DNA of 64,000 nt. It comes from Nocardia sp. NRRL S-836 (GTDB lineage: Bacteria; Actinomycetota; Actinomycetes; Mycobacteriales; Pseudonocardiaceae). Position 1 is the stretch's first letter, and every line of letters begins with the position of its first letter. Shown one piece after another: positions 16,894 to 25,462 of this stretch. The DNA lies in the NCBI RefSeq assembly GCF_001279525.1, contig NZ_LGDY01000101.1, positions 62,001 to 126,000 of the forward strand, given 5' to 3'. Below the pieces are notes generated by a model. The model made no database searches. It was given only the letters and a program-made list of their open reading frames with translations, and was not told the origin of the DNA. The position numbers and the translations under genes were made by a program.

Positions 16894-17217
16894 TTACGGG
16901 GTGGCGCTGCCATCGGTGAAGGGATACCCGAACCCCATGCGCCCGGCCTCGTCGAGCACGGCCGACGCCACACCGGCGTCCGCCAGGCCCGGTTCGCTTT
17001 TGCTTCCACAGGCGACGATCGCGGCGGCGACGTCGTGCAGCTTGGTGTTGGTGTGCTGGGAGATATCACGCAATGCCGTGAACGCCTCGTCGGCGCTCCA
17101 GTTGCGGTTCAGCATCAGCATTCCCTTGGCCTGCTCGATGACCGGCTGAGTGGACAACGCTTTCCTCAGCTGATCGATCGTGGCATCTGGATCGAAGGGG
17201 TCAGCAGGCGGCGTCAT
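16894..17217 (-). CDS. ANTAR-domain protein
   Basis: 107 aa from ATG 17217 (GTG 17226 also possible). After a short acidic leader, the sequence DQLRKALSTQPVIEQAKGML, MLNRNWSADEAFTALRDISQ and KLHDVAAAIVA is the three-helix ANTAR fold with the conserved AKG and A-F-L-R residues. ANTAR proteins bind paired hexaloop RNA hairpins and prevent termination. Here there is no attached GAF or receiver domain, so the signal must come from elsewhere. A ~30-residue unassigned tail follows (DAGVASAVLDEAGRMGFGYP). It sits between the broken ATPase and the STAS gene. Confidence 0.85.
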   Translation of the reverse strand: MTPPADPFDPDATIDQLRKALSTQPVIEQAKGMLMLNRNWSADEAFTALRDISQHTNTKLHDVAAAIVACGSKSEPGLADAGVASAVLDEAGRMGFGYPFTDGSATP

Positions 17218-17226
17218 GTTCGGCAC

Positions 17227-17982
17227 CTATCGCTTCTAGCCGTCCGGCTTCCAGTTCTGCTCTTGGTGGTGATCATCCTGTTCACCACCAGGTTCACGCT
17301 TTCACCCGACCAGTGGAGCACGCACCCGGCGCGGTTGCACAACGAGCAGCGGCTGACGCTGCTCTCGCGCATGCGTCCGGAGTTGCCGCCGCGCTCCGGC
17401 TCCGTCCGATGGTGAGCCACTGGCCGCAGCTCGCGGTCGACAGCCTGGACAGACGCCGCGACGTCACCGGTTCCGGCTCAGCCGATCCCGTACACCTCTG
17501 GGGACGGCGATGCCCCCGATGGCGGTTCAAGTCGCCCTGGCCCCCGCAACGAACGAGGGCCGCGGCGCACTGGACCGCAGGAGCAGGAGGTCGACGGCGA
17601 TCCCTATACCACCGCATACGGCGCTACGAAACCATCCGGTGCTCCTCCGACAACGGTGGCGCACTTGGGCCGACTCGACCGCGACGAACACGGCTGGCAA
17701 GTTCTCGATGGTGTGCAGGTCAACCGCCACGCACGCCCCGCCGCTTCGCTCCACGCGCCGGACGTGGATTACAAGATCATCACGGGCATGATCTTCGCAG
17801 GGGTATCACGCGACGCCTCGCTGCGACGCGGTCCGCTTCGGCCTCGACGCGAACAGCCAGCCGGCCGCTCATGTCCCTTGGTTCGTCGCCGGCGCAGGGC
17901 CGAGATGACCGACAGGCTACCGCCGAGTTTCCGCTGAACTGGAAGTCCGCGTTCGGAGGACGGCTTGCGAAGGACCAGGGCG
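17227..17982. other. Gene-free or decayed stretch
   Basis: 756 bp between the ANTAR and STAS genes. Several short frames on both strands, none of which I recognise. Base composition and lack of a long frame suggest decayed or non-coding DNA. Confidence 0.4.
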
Positions 17983-18354
17983 CTAGCCGCGTACGAGCTG
18001 GGCGAACGGCTCCGTCGGATCGGTGATCAGCTCCAGCACCCGATCGATCTCGGTGACCGCGAGCGTTCGGAGAACTGCACGTTGGTTGGCCACGATCGGT
18101 AGCCGGATGCCCGAGCCGGTGGCGGTCATGTGGTTGTCGAGCAGCAGCCTGACCCCGGCGGAGCCCAGGAACGTGACCTTCCTCAGGTCGATCACCAGCA
18201 GCGGCGGCCGGCGGTCGAGCTGACCGCTGATCTCGGCCTGGGTGACGTCCTCGTTGCTCAAATCGATCTCACCGGTCACTGCTACGACCGGGATGTCGTC
18301 CTCAGCACGGACCTCGACGATGAAGGGTGCACGTTCGTGGGACTGTGGGTCCAT
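17983..18354 (-). CDS. STAS-domain anti-anti-sigma factor
   Basis: 123 aa. Single STAS domain: FIVEVRAEDDIPVVAVTGEI, DLSNEDVTQAEI, then LLVIDLRKVTFLGSAGVRLL where Ser in GSAGV is the usual phosphorylation site. It would bind an HATPase-type anti-sigma factor (RsbW-like) and release the sigma factor when dephosphorylated. The nearest such kinase gene (16382-16804) is broken, so its present partner must be encoded elsewhere or the module has lost function. GGGAAGAG lies before the ATG. Confidence 0.85.
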   Translation of the reverse strand: MDPQSHERAPFIVEVRAEDDIPVVAVTGEIDLSNEDVTQAEISGQLDRRPPLLVIDLRKVTFLGSAGVRLLLDNHMTATGSGIRLPIVANQRAVLRTLAVTEIDRVLELITDPTEPFAQLVRG

Positions 18355-18659
18355 CGACAGCTCTTCCCTATAGGCACACGCGGTATGACCTGCTCTGACT
18401 ACTCAATTAGGACCAATTCCGCCGGGCAAGCGACCGCGTTGCGTGTGTCGATACCACGATACGGGTCTATCTGGTTACTCACAACTGATCCGCGATGACC
18501 CGTCGTGTTCAGGGCTTACTCCCGCTTCTGTGTGCAGCCAAACCCGCGTGTGCCGGTGACTGCGACGGCCCAGCTTCACGAAGTTGGCCGCCAACGACTT
18601 GTGGGCGTGGACCTGCATCGGCGTTCCGGCGCAGTCGCGCGAGGGTTGGGCGGATCGGT

Positions 18660-18835
18660 TTGGCCACCGACGAGTGTGCGGGCTCACGGTCTCCCGAGGC
18701 GCTGGTGGCTGCGCTGGGAATCCTGCAGGCGGGCGAGGTGTGCGTGCCCTTGGACGTCGGCTACCCGGCGGCACGGTCGCGGAGATGGTCGAAGCCGTGC
18801 AGGTGCGGCGTGTGGTTGGTGCTGCCTGACGCCGC
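18660..18835 (+). pseudogene. Remnant of an AMP-binding (adenylation/acyl-CoA ligase) gene
   Basis: One frame gives SPEALVAALGILQAGEVCVP then LDVGYPAAR, the A2-A3 core of adenylation domains. After PAAR the homology moves to another frame (VAEMVEAVQVRRVV), indicating a frameshift. No A-domain core beyond this fragment. It is unrelated in position to the NRPS at 52-64 kb. Confidence 0.55.
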
Positions 18836-18879
18836 TTGGCCTTCCGGTGCCCTGGCGGATGTCGTGCCTCTCGGACAAG

Positions 18880-19166
18880 CGGAGAGCAGCAGCGACGGCG
18901 CCGTCGGAGGAGAACGCGAGCGACACGATCGCCGTGGCGTGGCCACTCAGCACCGGCAGCTCGACCGGGTGGCGCGGGTCCGCGATGTCCCACAGCCGCA
19001 CGACCTTGTCCTCGCCCGCGGTGGCCAGTGTCGGGCCGGCCGGGCTGAAGGCCGCCGCCCACACCTTGTCGGTGTGGGCGGTGATCGTCGCGAGCTCGGC
19101 GGTGGTCCGGCGAGCATCTGTCCATTGCGGACGTTGGGCCACCGGGTGGTCACCGGTCGTTCGCAC
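18880..19166 (-). pseudogene. Remnant of a WD40-repeat protein gene
   Basis: On the minus strand, TITAHTDKVWAAAFSPAGPT, LATAGEDKVVRLWDIADP and LSGHATAIVSLAFSSDGAVA are one complete and one partial WD40 blade; after this the frame loses similarity. No start and no upstream domains. It probably comes from the C-terminal propeller of a large signalling ATPase or kinase, common in actinomycetes. Confidence 0.6.
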
Positions 19167-19210
19167 GCACGGAAAACCGCCTCAGCGCGTGGTGTTCTGG
19201 TGACCGCGTG

Positions 19211-20143
19211 TCATGTGGACGCGACGACGGCCGCCAGCTCGGTCATCGCCGCGCGGGTGCCGATGTCGACCACGGTGCGCAGCACGTCCGGGCGTCGTTC
19301 CGTGCGGCCGACGCGCAGGCTGCCCAGCGGCGGCCGGATCTGCAGGCACGCGGGGTGCGACGCGAGCACCGCCTCCTCCGCGAGCCGCTCGTCCTTGCGT
19401 CGCAGCCACGCTTCGACCACTCCCGGCGCGTGACGGGCGAACCAGCGCGTCAGCACCAGGCGCTCACCGCGCGTGGGGCCCACCGGTTGCTCGTCGCTGC
19501 GCACCGTGCGCAGCACGACCAGATGCGTCGCCTTCTGGTCGAGTGCCGTGTGGACCGGGACCATCTCGCTCATCCCGGCGTCGACGTACGGGCGGCCGTC
19601 GATCACGACCGGAGGGCCGGCCAGCAACGGCATCGCGGTCGACGCCCGCAGCGCCGCCTGCAGGCTCGCGACGTCGTGGATCTTCGGGTGCAGGTCCGCG
19701 GACTCGCCGGTGAGCGCGTCGGTGGCCATCGGGTGGAACTCGACCGGGTTGTCCAGCACGTCCTGGAATCCCATCGGCATGACCTGCGTGTAGATCGTGT
19801 GCACGAGGTGGCGGGTGTCCACTACGGGCAGTCGCCGCAGCGCGCGCATCGGGTTGATCGTCGACCGCATGACGGCCGGGTCCCACCACGCGTGCTTGGA
19901 GCTGTCGGCCCTGCCGCACAGCAACCACGCGCCGTTCAGCGAACCCGCGGAGCTGCCGTAGACGGCGTCGAACATCGGCACCAGGCCGAGCTGTTCGATC
20001 GCGACGGTCATGCCGCTGGAGTAGGCACCACGCGAGCTCCCGCCCTCGATCAGCAGCACCAGGCGCGCGTCGTCGTTGCGGTTGCCCGGCGTGCTTTGCT
20101 GCCGTTTGCGGTCACGCAGCAGTTGCAGAACTGCGTCGCTCAC
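19211..20143 (-). CDS. Patatin-like phospholipase
   Basis: 310 aa, GTG start with AGAGGTGAAAG upstream. It has the oxyanion-hole motif GGSSRGAYSSG (residues 34-44), the nucleophile elbow G63-S-S65-A-G67 and the dyad Asp in YVDAGMSEM (about 200), so all catalytic parts are present. No signal peptide: a cytoplasmic lipid acyl hydrolase acting on phospholipids. The C-terminal part (after ~245) is basic and helical (WFARHAPGVVEAWLRRKDER). It is divergent to the GCS2-type ligase gene, with 209 bp between. Confidence 0.9.
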   Translation of the reverse strand: MSDAVLQLLRDRKRQQSTPGNRNDDARLVLLIEGGSSRGAYSSGMTVAIEQLGLVPMFDAVYGSSAGSLNGAWLLCGRADSSKHAWWDPAVMRSTINPMRALRRLPVVDTRHLVHTIYTQVMPMGFQDVLDNPVEFHPMATDALTGESADLHPKIHDVASLQAALRASTAMPLLAGPPVVIDGRPYVDAGMSEMVPVHTALDQKATHLVVLRTVRSDEQPVGPTRGERLVLTRWFARHAPGVVEAWLRRKDERLAEEAVLASHPACLQIRPPLGSLRVGRTERRPDVLRTVVDIGTRAAMTELAAVVAST

Positions 20144-20352
20144 CTTTCACCTCTTCTTCCTGTGACTGCGCGCGGAGCGCCGACGACGCTGATGATGCCC
20201 TGCCGCCCGGCCCGTACTTGATCGTGCCCCTGCCGCCGCCGCCCGGCATCCGGTGGTGCCTGCGCGGGGTTTCTCCTTTTTCGCACGGGGGTATTCGGCG
20301 GTTCCCCATTCCCCGGCAGCGCGCATCGGTGCCAAGAGCAGGACGGTGAGAC

Positions 20353-21495
20353 GTGGAGAAGGCGCCAGCGAAAGGCGTGTGGTGTCCGACGGTCGGTGTG
20401 GAGGAGGAGTTCCTCCTGGTGGACCCGTCGACGGGGGTCCCGGTGAACAGGTCGGACGAGGTCATCGCCATTGCCCGTGACCGGTTTGGCCTCGACCTGG
20501 AGCACGAGCTGACCGGCGCACAGGTGGAGATCAACACGTCGGTGTGCGAGGACGTGGAACAGGCTCGCCGCGAGCTGCTGGAAACGCGCCGGGTGGTCGC
20601 GCAGGCCGCACGGGCGGCCGGGTGCCGCGCCATCGCGGTCGGCGCGCCGCCGCTGGGCGACGGCACCGGTGAGATCACCGACAGCCTGCGGTACCGCCGC
20701 ATCGCCCACGAGTTCGGTGCGCTGGCCGAGCAGCAGCTGATCTGCGGCTGCCACGTGCACGTCGCCGTGCCCGACCGGGAGACCGCCGTGCAGGTGTGCA
20801 ACCACGTGCGGCCGTGGCTGCCCGTGCTGGCCGCGGTGACCGCCAACTCGCCGTTCTCCCGCGGTGACGACACCGGCTTCGCGAGCTGGCGTTCGACGGT
20901 GTGGTCGCGGTGGCCGGTGTCCGGCCCGCCGCCCGTGTTCACGTCGTGGGAGCACTACGAGGAGGTCTGCGACACCGTCATCGCCGCCGGCACCGCACTG
21001 GACCGGGCGATGGTCTACTGGGACGTCCGGCCCGCGACCGAGCTGCCGACCGTGGAGGTGCGGGTCGCGGACGTCGCGATGACCGTGGACGACGCGGTCC
21101 TGCTGGCCGCGCTCGTGCGCGCACTGGTGGCGCAGGCGGTCGTCGACGTCGAACGCGGCGTCGAGGCGGAGCCGATCCCGCAGGAGACGCTGCGGCAGGC
21201 CTGCTGGGGTGCGGCCAACGCCGGCCTGCCCGGCGACACGCTCGACGTGCTGACCGGTGAGCCGCGGCCGGTGCGCCGGCAGCTCGACGACCTGGTCCAG
21301 CGCCTCATGCCGGTGTTCGAGGCCAACGGTGATCTGCCTGCGGTGCAACGAGGTCTGCGCCTGCTCGACAGCGAGGGCGGCGGGGCGGACCGCCAGCGCC
21401 GTGCCTTCCGCAACGGACAGGTCGAGCCGCTGCTGAGCCTGCTCGAGGTCGACAACGGCGACCGGGCCGAGTCACGCGAGAGCGCGGCCGGCTGA
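20353..21495 (+). CDS. Carboxylate-amine ligase, YbdK/GCS2 family
   Basis: 380 aa, GTG start. The GCS2 signature GVEEEFLLVD is at about 15-24, followed by ELTGAQVEINTSVCEDV, the metal-binding CGCHVHVAVPD (about 132-142) and TVEVRVADVAMTVDDAVLLA. These proteins couple carboxylates such as glutamate to amines (cysteine in the best-known case) with ATP. The true substrate of actinobacterial YbdK proteins is mostly unproved. No partner glutathione/mycothiol gene is nearby. Length is typical for the family. Confidence 0.85.
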   Translation: MEKAPAKGVWCPTVGVEEEFLLVDPSTGVPVNRSDEVIAIARDRFGLDLEHELTGAQVEINTSVCEDVEQARRELLETRRVVAQAARAAGCRAIAVGAPPLGDGTGEITDSLRYRRIAHEFGALAEQQLICGCHVHVAVPDRETAVQVCNHVRPWLPVLAAVTANSPFSRGDDTGFASWRSTVWSRWPVSGPPPVFTSWEHYEEVCDTVIAAGTALDRAMVYWDVRPATELPTVEVRVADVAMTVDDAVLLAALVRALVAQAVVDVERGVEAEPIPQETLRQACWGAANAGLPGDTLDVLTGEPRPVRRQLDDLVQRLMPVFEANGDLPAVQRGLRLLDSEGGGADRQRRAFRNGQVEPLLSLLEVDNGDRAESRESAAG

Positions 21496-21576
21496 GGCCG
21501 AACCGCTTCGAGAGAGGTGGCGCGGCAGGCGTCGAGGGAGTGGACACGCCTGCCGCGCCGGTCGAGGGGCTCGGCG

Positions 21577-22716
21577 TCAGCCCTCGTCGTCGCCGAAGAA
21601 CTCGTCGGCGAGACCGTCGAGCGCCATGCCGCCGAGCACGCCACCGGCGACACCGGCCGCACCGGCGGCGAGCATGCCGCCCATGCCCGAGCCGCCCATG
21701 CCCGAGCTGCCCATGCCCGAGCTGCCCTGCCGGTCGTGGTCGTCGCGGCCGAAACCCCGGCGGGTGCCGTAGCCGTGCTGTGCGGCGTGTCCCGGCTGGC
21801 TGAAGGCGGGGTTGTGGTGCACCTGACCACCGCCGAACGCCGGGTTCTGGGCAGCCTGGCCGCCGAACGCCGGGTTGGAGCCGCTCTGACCGCCGAACGC
21901 GGGGTTGTGCGTGACCTGGCCGACCGCGGGGTTGGAGCTGGTCTGGCCGCCGAACGCCGGGTTGCCCTGCCCGCGCTGGGCGACCTGGGCGAGCCAGCCG
22001 TGGATGGCCGGACCCCAGTCGGTGACCAGCGCCTCCTGGTGCGACACCCGCAGCTGACCGAGCGTGTCGCCGACCGAGGTGGCGAACGCCCCCGAACCGC
22101 CGCGCCGGTCCGCCTGCAGCACCACGTGCAGCTCGTGCGAGGAGGCGACGAACGTCAGCTCGACCTCGCTGACACCGCCCGTGTACTGCGCGGGCGGGAA
22201 GAACGCCAGCCGCTGGTGGACGCCGAGGTCCTGTGGTGCACCGGGGACGCGGCCCGCCTCCAGGTCCGCGCGGTCGAAGGTGAAGCCGAGCTGCCCGAAG
22301 GCGTCCAGCACCCGGTCCTGCGACGGCAGCGGGGAGACCAGGACCGGGTCGAGGTCGCCCTGGTCCGGCGCGCCCGCGATCACGAGCTCGGTGCGCACCC
22401 CCACGTCCACGCCCGGCAGGTGCGCGCCACCGACCGCGGTGACCGGGGTCGCCCACGGCACCTGGAGCTGGAACGGGATCGTCACCAGCTGACCCGACGG
22501 CACCCGCACGCCCTGCCGCACCACCAGCCGCGCCAGCTCGTGGCCCGCTCCGGTCACGAGCGAGAGCACGACCTGGCCGATCTCGGCGTCCGACCCGCCG
22601 CCCTGGACCCGGACCTGGCCGGTGACCACCTGGCCGGGCACGGTGTGCGGTGAGTCGAGGACCGTGTCGACGGACGGACCGCCGATGCCGAAGGCGCTCA
22701 GCATCCGGTTGAACAT
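21577..22716 (-). CDS. Spo0M-type sporulation-control protein with NPAFGG repeats
   Basis: 379 aa from ATG 22716 (AGGAGGAGA upstream). The first ~245 residues are the arrestin-like Spo0M domain (MFNRMLSAFGIGGPSVDTVL, GQVRVQGGG, IPFQLQVPWATPVTAVGG, GFTFDRADLEAGRVPG). A low-complexity segment follows with six or so NPAFGG-type repeats, then GMGSSGMGGSGMGG, a Gly/Ala stretch that could lie in a membrane, and an acidic end EFFGDDEG. Spo0M affects sporulation in Bacillus; in actinomycetes its role is unproved. The repeats suggest a flexible scaffold. Confidence 0.85.
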   Translation of the reverse strand: MFNRMLSAFGIGGPSVDTVLDSPHTVPGQVVTGQVRVQGGGSDAEIGQVVLSLVTGAGHELARLVVRQGVRVPSGQLVTIPFQLQVPWATPVTAVGGAHLPGVDVGVRTELVIAGAPDQGDLDPVLVSPLPSQDRVLDAFGQLGFTFDRADLEAGRVPGAPQDLGVHQRLAFFPPAQYTGGVSEVELTFVASSHELHVVLQADRRGGSGAFATSVGDTLGQLRVSHQEALVTDWGPAIHGWLAQVAQRGQGNPAFGGQTSSNPAVGQVTHNPAFGGQSGSNPAFGGQAAQNPAFGGGQVHHNPAFSQPGHAAQHGYGTRRGFGRDDHDRQGSSGMGSSGMGGSGMGGMLAAGAAGVAGGVLGGMALDGLADEFFGDDEG

Positions 22717-23075
22717 GGGATCTCCTCCTGGGGAACAGCTCAGTTCTGGGCAGCGCGGCCGGGTGTGGCGGGAACTCCGGCGAGCGCCAGAGCTGGCGCC
22801 GGACAGCCGCCGTGCCGAACTCCCGCCGGCGTTGCCGTGCCGCGATCGGCGCGTTCCACGACCGCCGTGCCACCAGCGTCGCCGCACCGGCCCCGCCTCG
22901 ACCACCTGCCGGGCGTCCGGAACACGCCGCCGGTCGGCCGGGGGCGACCCCGCCGGGTGGCGGAGGAGACCTGAGCGGTTCGCCGCGGTGATCCGCGTGG
23001 GAACGCAGCAGACGTGATCTGCCCGCACTACGGTGTCACCGGCAGAACGGTGCAGGTTGTGAGGGGGAACGCGAC
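22717..23075. other. Gene-free stretch between divergent genes
   Basis: 359 bp between the Spo0M gene (-) and a small conserved-type gene (+). No gene or repeat recognised; it must hold both promoters. Confidence 0.5.
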
Positions 23076-23468
23076 ATGACGTCGTGGGTCGAGGTCGTCA
23101 ACTACGTCCGGCTGCGGCACGAGGTGCTGGAGGAGACGGAGGACTGGCTGCGGTTCCGGCTCGACACCGGGGACGGGCGCACGCAGCAGGTCTCGGTGCA
23201 CCACCTGCCGGACCTGGACGGCGCGGCCTGGCTGGAGCTCTCCTCACCGGTCGGCCGCGCGGACGACATCGACCTCCGGCGCCTGCTGGAGCTGGCCGGC
23301 ACCGCGACGATCGGCGGTGCCGCCGTGGTGGACGGCCTGGCGCTGCTCAAGCACACCGTCCCGCTGGAGGACCTCAGCGTCCGGGAGGAGTTCGAACGCC
23401 CGCTGGCGCTGCTGGTCGGCCGGGCGGACGCGTTCGAGCACGAGCTGACCGAGGGCGACCACTACTGA
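23076..23468 (+). CDS. Conserved-type hypothetical protein (possibly YbjN-like fold)
   Basis: 130 aa, ATG with GAGGGGGAA upstream. The sequence alternates beta-type stretches (WLRFRLDTGDGRTQQVSVHH, AWLELSSPVGRADD) with helices (DLRRLLELAGTATIGGAAVV) and ends in a long acidic helix. This resembles the YbjN / type III chaperone-like fold by pattern only. No catalytic residues or signal peptide. Codon usage is typical of the region, so it is very likely a real gene. Function not known. Confidence 0.7.
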   Translation: MTSWVEVVNYVRLRHEVLEETEDWLRFRLDTGDGRTQQVSVHHLPDLDGAAWLELSSPVGRADDIDLRRLLELAGTATIGGAAVVDGLALLKHTVPLEDLSVREEFERPLALLVGRADAFEHELTEGDHY

Positions 23469-23493
23469 CCCGTCGCGGCCGGAGCCCACCGGG

Positions 23494-23958
23494 TCAGGGC
23501 GCGGGCTCCGGCGGCGGTGCGCTGACGCCGCGGTAGGGCATGGTCTGGCTGTAGACGATGGTGGTCGTCGTGCTGCCGAACGCCATCAGCTCGTCGACCA
23601 CCTTCTCCAGGTGGGGCATCGACGTCGCCGCGACCTTGAGGGTGTAGCAGTCCTCGCCGGTGGTGCGCAGGCACTCCAGGACCTCGGCCCGTTCGGCGAG
23701 CAGCCGGTGCAGCGGCTGGTGCTGGTTGCCGGGGTACTTCAGGCGCACCACGGCCAGCACGCCGTACCCCGCCCTGGCGAGGTCGACGGTGGCGCGGTAG
23801 CCCGTGATGACGCCGGCGTTCTCCAGGCGCTTGACGCGTTCGGTCGTGGCGGAGGCGCTGAGGCTGACCCGCCGGCCGAGCTCGGTGAGGGCGATCCGGC
23901 CGTCCCGCTGCAGCTCGGTGAGGATCGCCCAGTCGGTCGCGTCGAGGGTCTCGGTCAT
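23494..23958 (-). CDS. Lrp/AsnC-family transcriptional regulator
   Basis: 154 aa, the normal family length. The N-terminal winged HTH is LDATDWAILTELQRDGRIAL, TELGRRVSLSASATTERVKR; the C-terminal RAM/effector domain is GYGVLAVVRLKYPGNQHQPL ... TTGEDCYTLKVAATSMPHLE. Such proteins bind amino acids and control amino-acid or nitrogen genes. It is divergent from the luciferase-like gene at 24053, its likely target, with 94 bp between. Conversion of one effector residue cannot be judged by eye. Confidence 0.9.
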   Translation of the reverse strand: MTETLDATDWAILTELQRDGRIALTELGRRVSLSASATTERVKRLENAGVITGYRATVDLARAGYGVLAVVRLKYPGNQHQPLHRLLAERAEVLECLRTTGEDCYTLKVAATSMPHLEKVVDELMAFGSTTTTIVYSQTMPYRGVSAPPPEPAP

Positions 23959-24052
23959 CGCGCGAATCTAGCGTGAAATCCACGGCCGAGACCGCTTTTT
24001 GCCGTGAACACTCTCTTCAGCGACCAAGCGTCGACGGCCTAGTCTTGATCAC

Positions 24053-24880
24053 GTGATGATCGGCGTGAACGTCCCCAACTTCGGGCCCGGCACCGGTCCC
24101 GCCGTGCTGCGCGACTGGGCGCGGACGGTGGAGGGCCTCGGTTTCGACCTGCTCATGGTGTCCGACCACGTGGTGGTGACGCCGGACGTGGCCGAGCAGT
24201 ACCCGGCGCCGTTCTACGAACCCTTCACCACCCTGTCCTGGCTCGCCGGGATCACCGAGCGGATCACGCTCGGCACCACCGTGCTCATCGCGCCCTACCG
24301 GCACCCGCTACTGGTCGCCAGGATGGCGGCCAACCTCGCCGACCTCAGCGGCGGCCGGCTCGTGCTCGGGGTCGGCATCGGCTGGGCCCGCCAGGAGTTC
24401 GCGGCGCTCGGGGTTCCGTTCGAACGCAGGGGGAAGCTCACCGACGAGCTGATCACGACCGTGCGCGCGGCGTGGCAGGACGAGGGCTACCGCGCGGGGC
24501 ACGTCCCGTTCTGGGTGGGCGGGCACAGCGACGGCGCCCTGCGCCGCGTGGTCCGGCTCGGCGACGCGTGGCACCCGCTGCGGCAGACGCCCGACGGATG
24601 GCAGGAGTCGTTGGCACGGCTGAAGAACGTGGCCGCCGAGGAGGACCGCCCGGTGCCCGCGCTGGCACCGCGCGTCCTGCTGCGGCTGACCGACCGGCCG
24701 CCGGCGGACCGGCGGCTGGGGGAGGGCACCGTCGAGCAGGTCATGGCGGACCTGGAACGGCTGCGGGCCGACGGGGCGCACGCCGTGGTCCTGGACCCGT
24801 TCACCGGTGACCCGGAGGAGACGCGGCGACCGGACGTCGCCTGGCACGCACTGGCAGCGGTACGAAAGGAGTTCCGGTGA
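24053..24880 (+). CDS. Luciferase-like (LLM) F420/FMN-dependent oxidoreductase
   Basis: 275 aa. TIM-barrel LLM features: IGVNVPNFGPGTGP, LGFDLLMVSDHVVV, ERITLGTTVLIAPYRHPLLV, LSGGRLVLGVGIGWARQEF, and a C-terminal half with PFWVGGHSDGALRRVVRLGD. In actinomycetes many such enzymes use F420, but the cofactor cannot be told from sequence alone. The gene overlaps the deaminase gene by 4 nt (GTGA), so the two act together, perhaps in catabolism of a heterocyclic compound. Confidence 0.85.
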   Translation: MMIGVNVPNFGPGTGPAVLRDWARTVEGLGFDLLMVSDHVVVTPDVAEQYPAPFYEPFTTLSWLAGITERITLGTTVLIAPYRHPLLVARMAANLADLSGGRLVLGVGIGWARQEFAALGVPFERRGKLTDELITTVRAAWQDEGYRAGHVPFWVGGHSDGALRRVVRLGDAWHPLRQTPDGWQESLARLKNVAAEEDRPVPALAPRVLLRLTDRPPADRRLGEGTVEQVMADLERLRADGAHAVVLDPFTGDPEETRRPDVAWHALAAVRKEFR

Positions 24881-25293
24881 ACGAGGAGCATCTGCGGCGG
24901 GCGATCGCGCTGGCGGCCGAGGCGAGGGAGGGCGGGAACCCGCCGTTCGGCTCGCTGCTGGTCGGCCCGGACGGTTCGGTGCTGGCGGAAGAGCGCAACA
25001 CCAGCCTCACCGACGACGACATCACCGCCCACCCCGAGCTGAAGCTGGCCCGCTGGGCCGCGCGGTCGCTGGACGCCGCCACGGCCGCCGGGACCACGAT
25101 GTACACGAGCTGCGAGCCGTGCGGGATGTGCGCGGGGGCGCTGGCGCGGTCGGGGATCGGGAACGTGGTGTTCGCGTTGTCGGGCGAGCAGCTCAACGGG
25201 CTGAAGACCTCGGGCGGGTTCGCCGCCGTGCCCACCGACGGGCCACACCTCTACGACGAGGCGAAGGTGCCCGTCGAGGGCTACTACCCGTAG
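24877..25293 (+). CDS. Nucleoside/guanine-type deaminase
   Basis: 138 aa. Zinc-dependent CDA fold: NPPFGSLLVGPDG, then AHPELKLA (zinc His and catalytic Glu region; HPE replaces the more common HAE) and SCEPCGMCAGAL (PCxxC, two zinc Cys). Similar small proteins deaminate guanine, cytosine-type bases or tRNA adenosine; the substrate is open. It is translationally coupled to the LLM oxidoreductase upstream. The HPE variant is seen in some guanine deaminase-like proteins, so it need not mean loss of activity. Confidence 0.85.
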   Translation: MNEEHLRRAIALAAEAREGGNPPFGSLLVGPDGSVLAEERNTSLTDDDITAHPELKLARWAARSLDAATAAGTTMYTSCEPCGMCAGALARSGIGNVVFALSGEQLNGLKTSGGFAAVPTDGPHLYDEAKVPVEGYYP

Positions 25294-25462
25294 TCGTGGC
25301 CGGTGAGACCGCACACCTCCGCCGGGCGGGTGGAATGATCGCGAACGCGCGCGCGTTCCACCAGACGGACCGGGCGTTCCGCACCGACGGGACGGGCCTG
25401 TCCGCCGGCGGAGGGTGAGTCCCGCCACCGGCCGACCACGGGATGGAAGTGTTTCGCACGGT

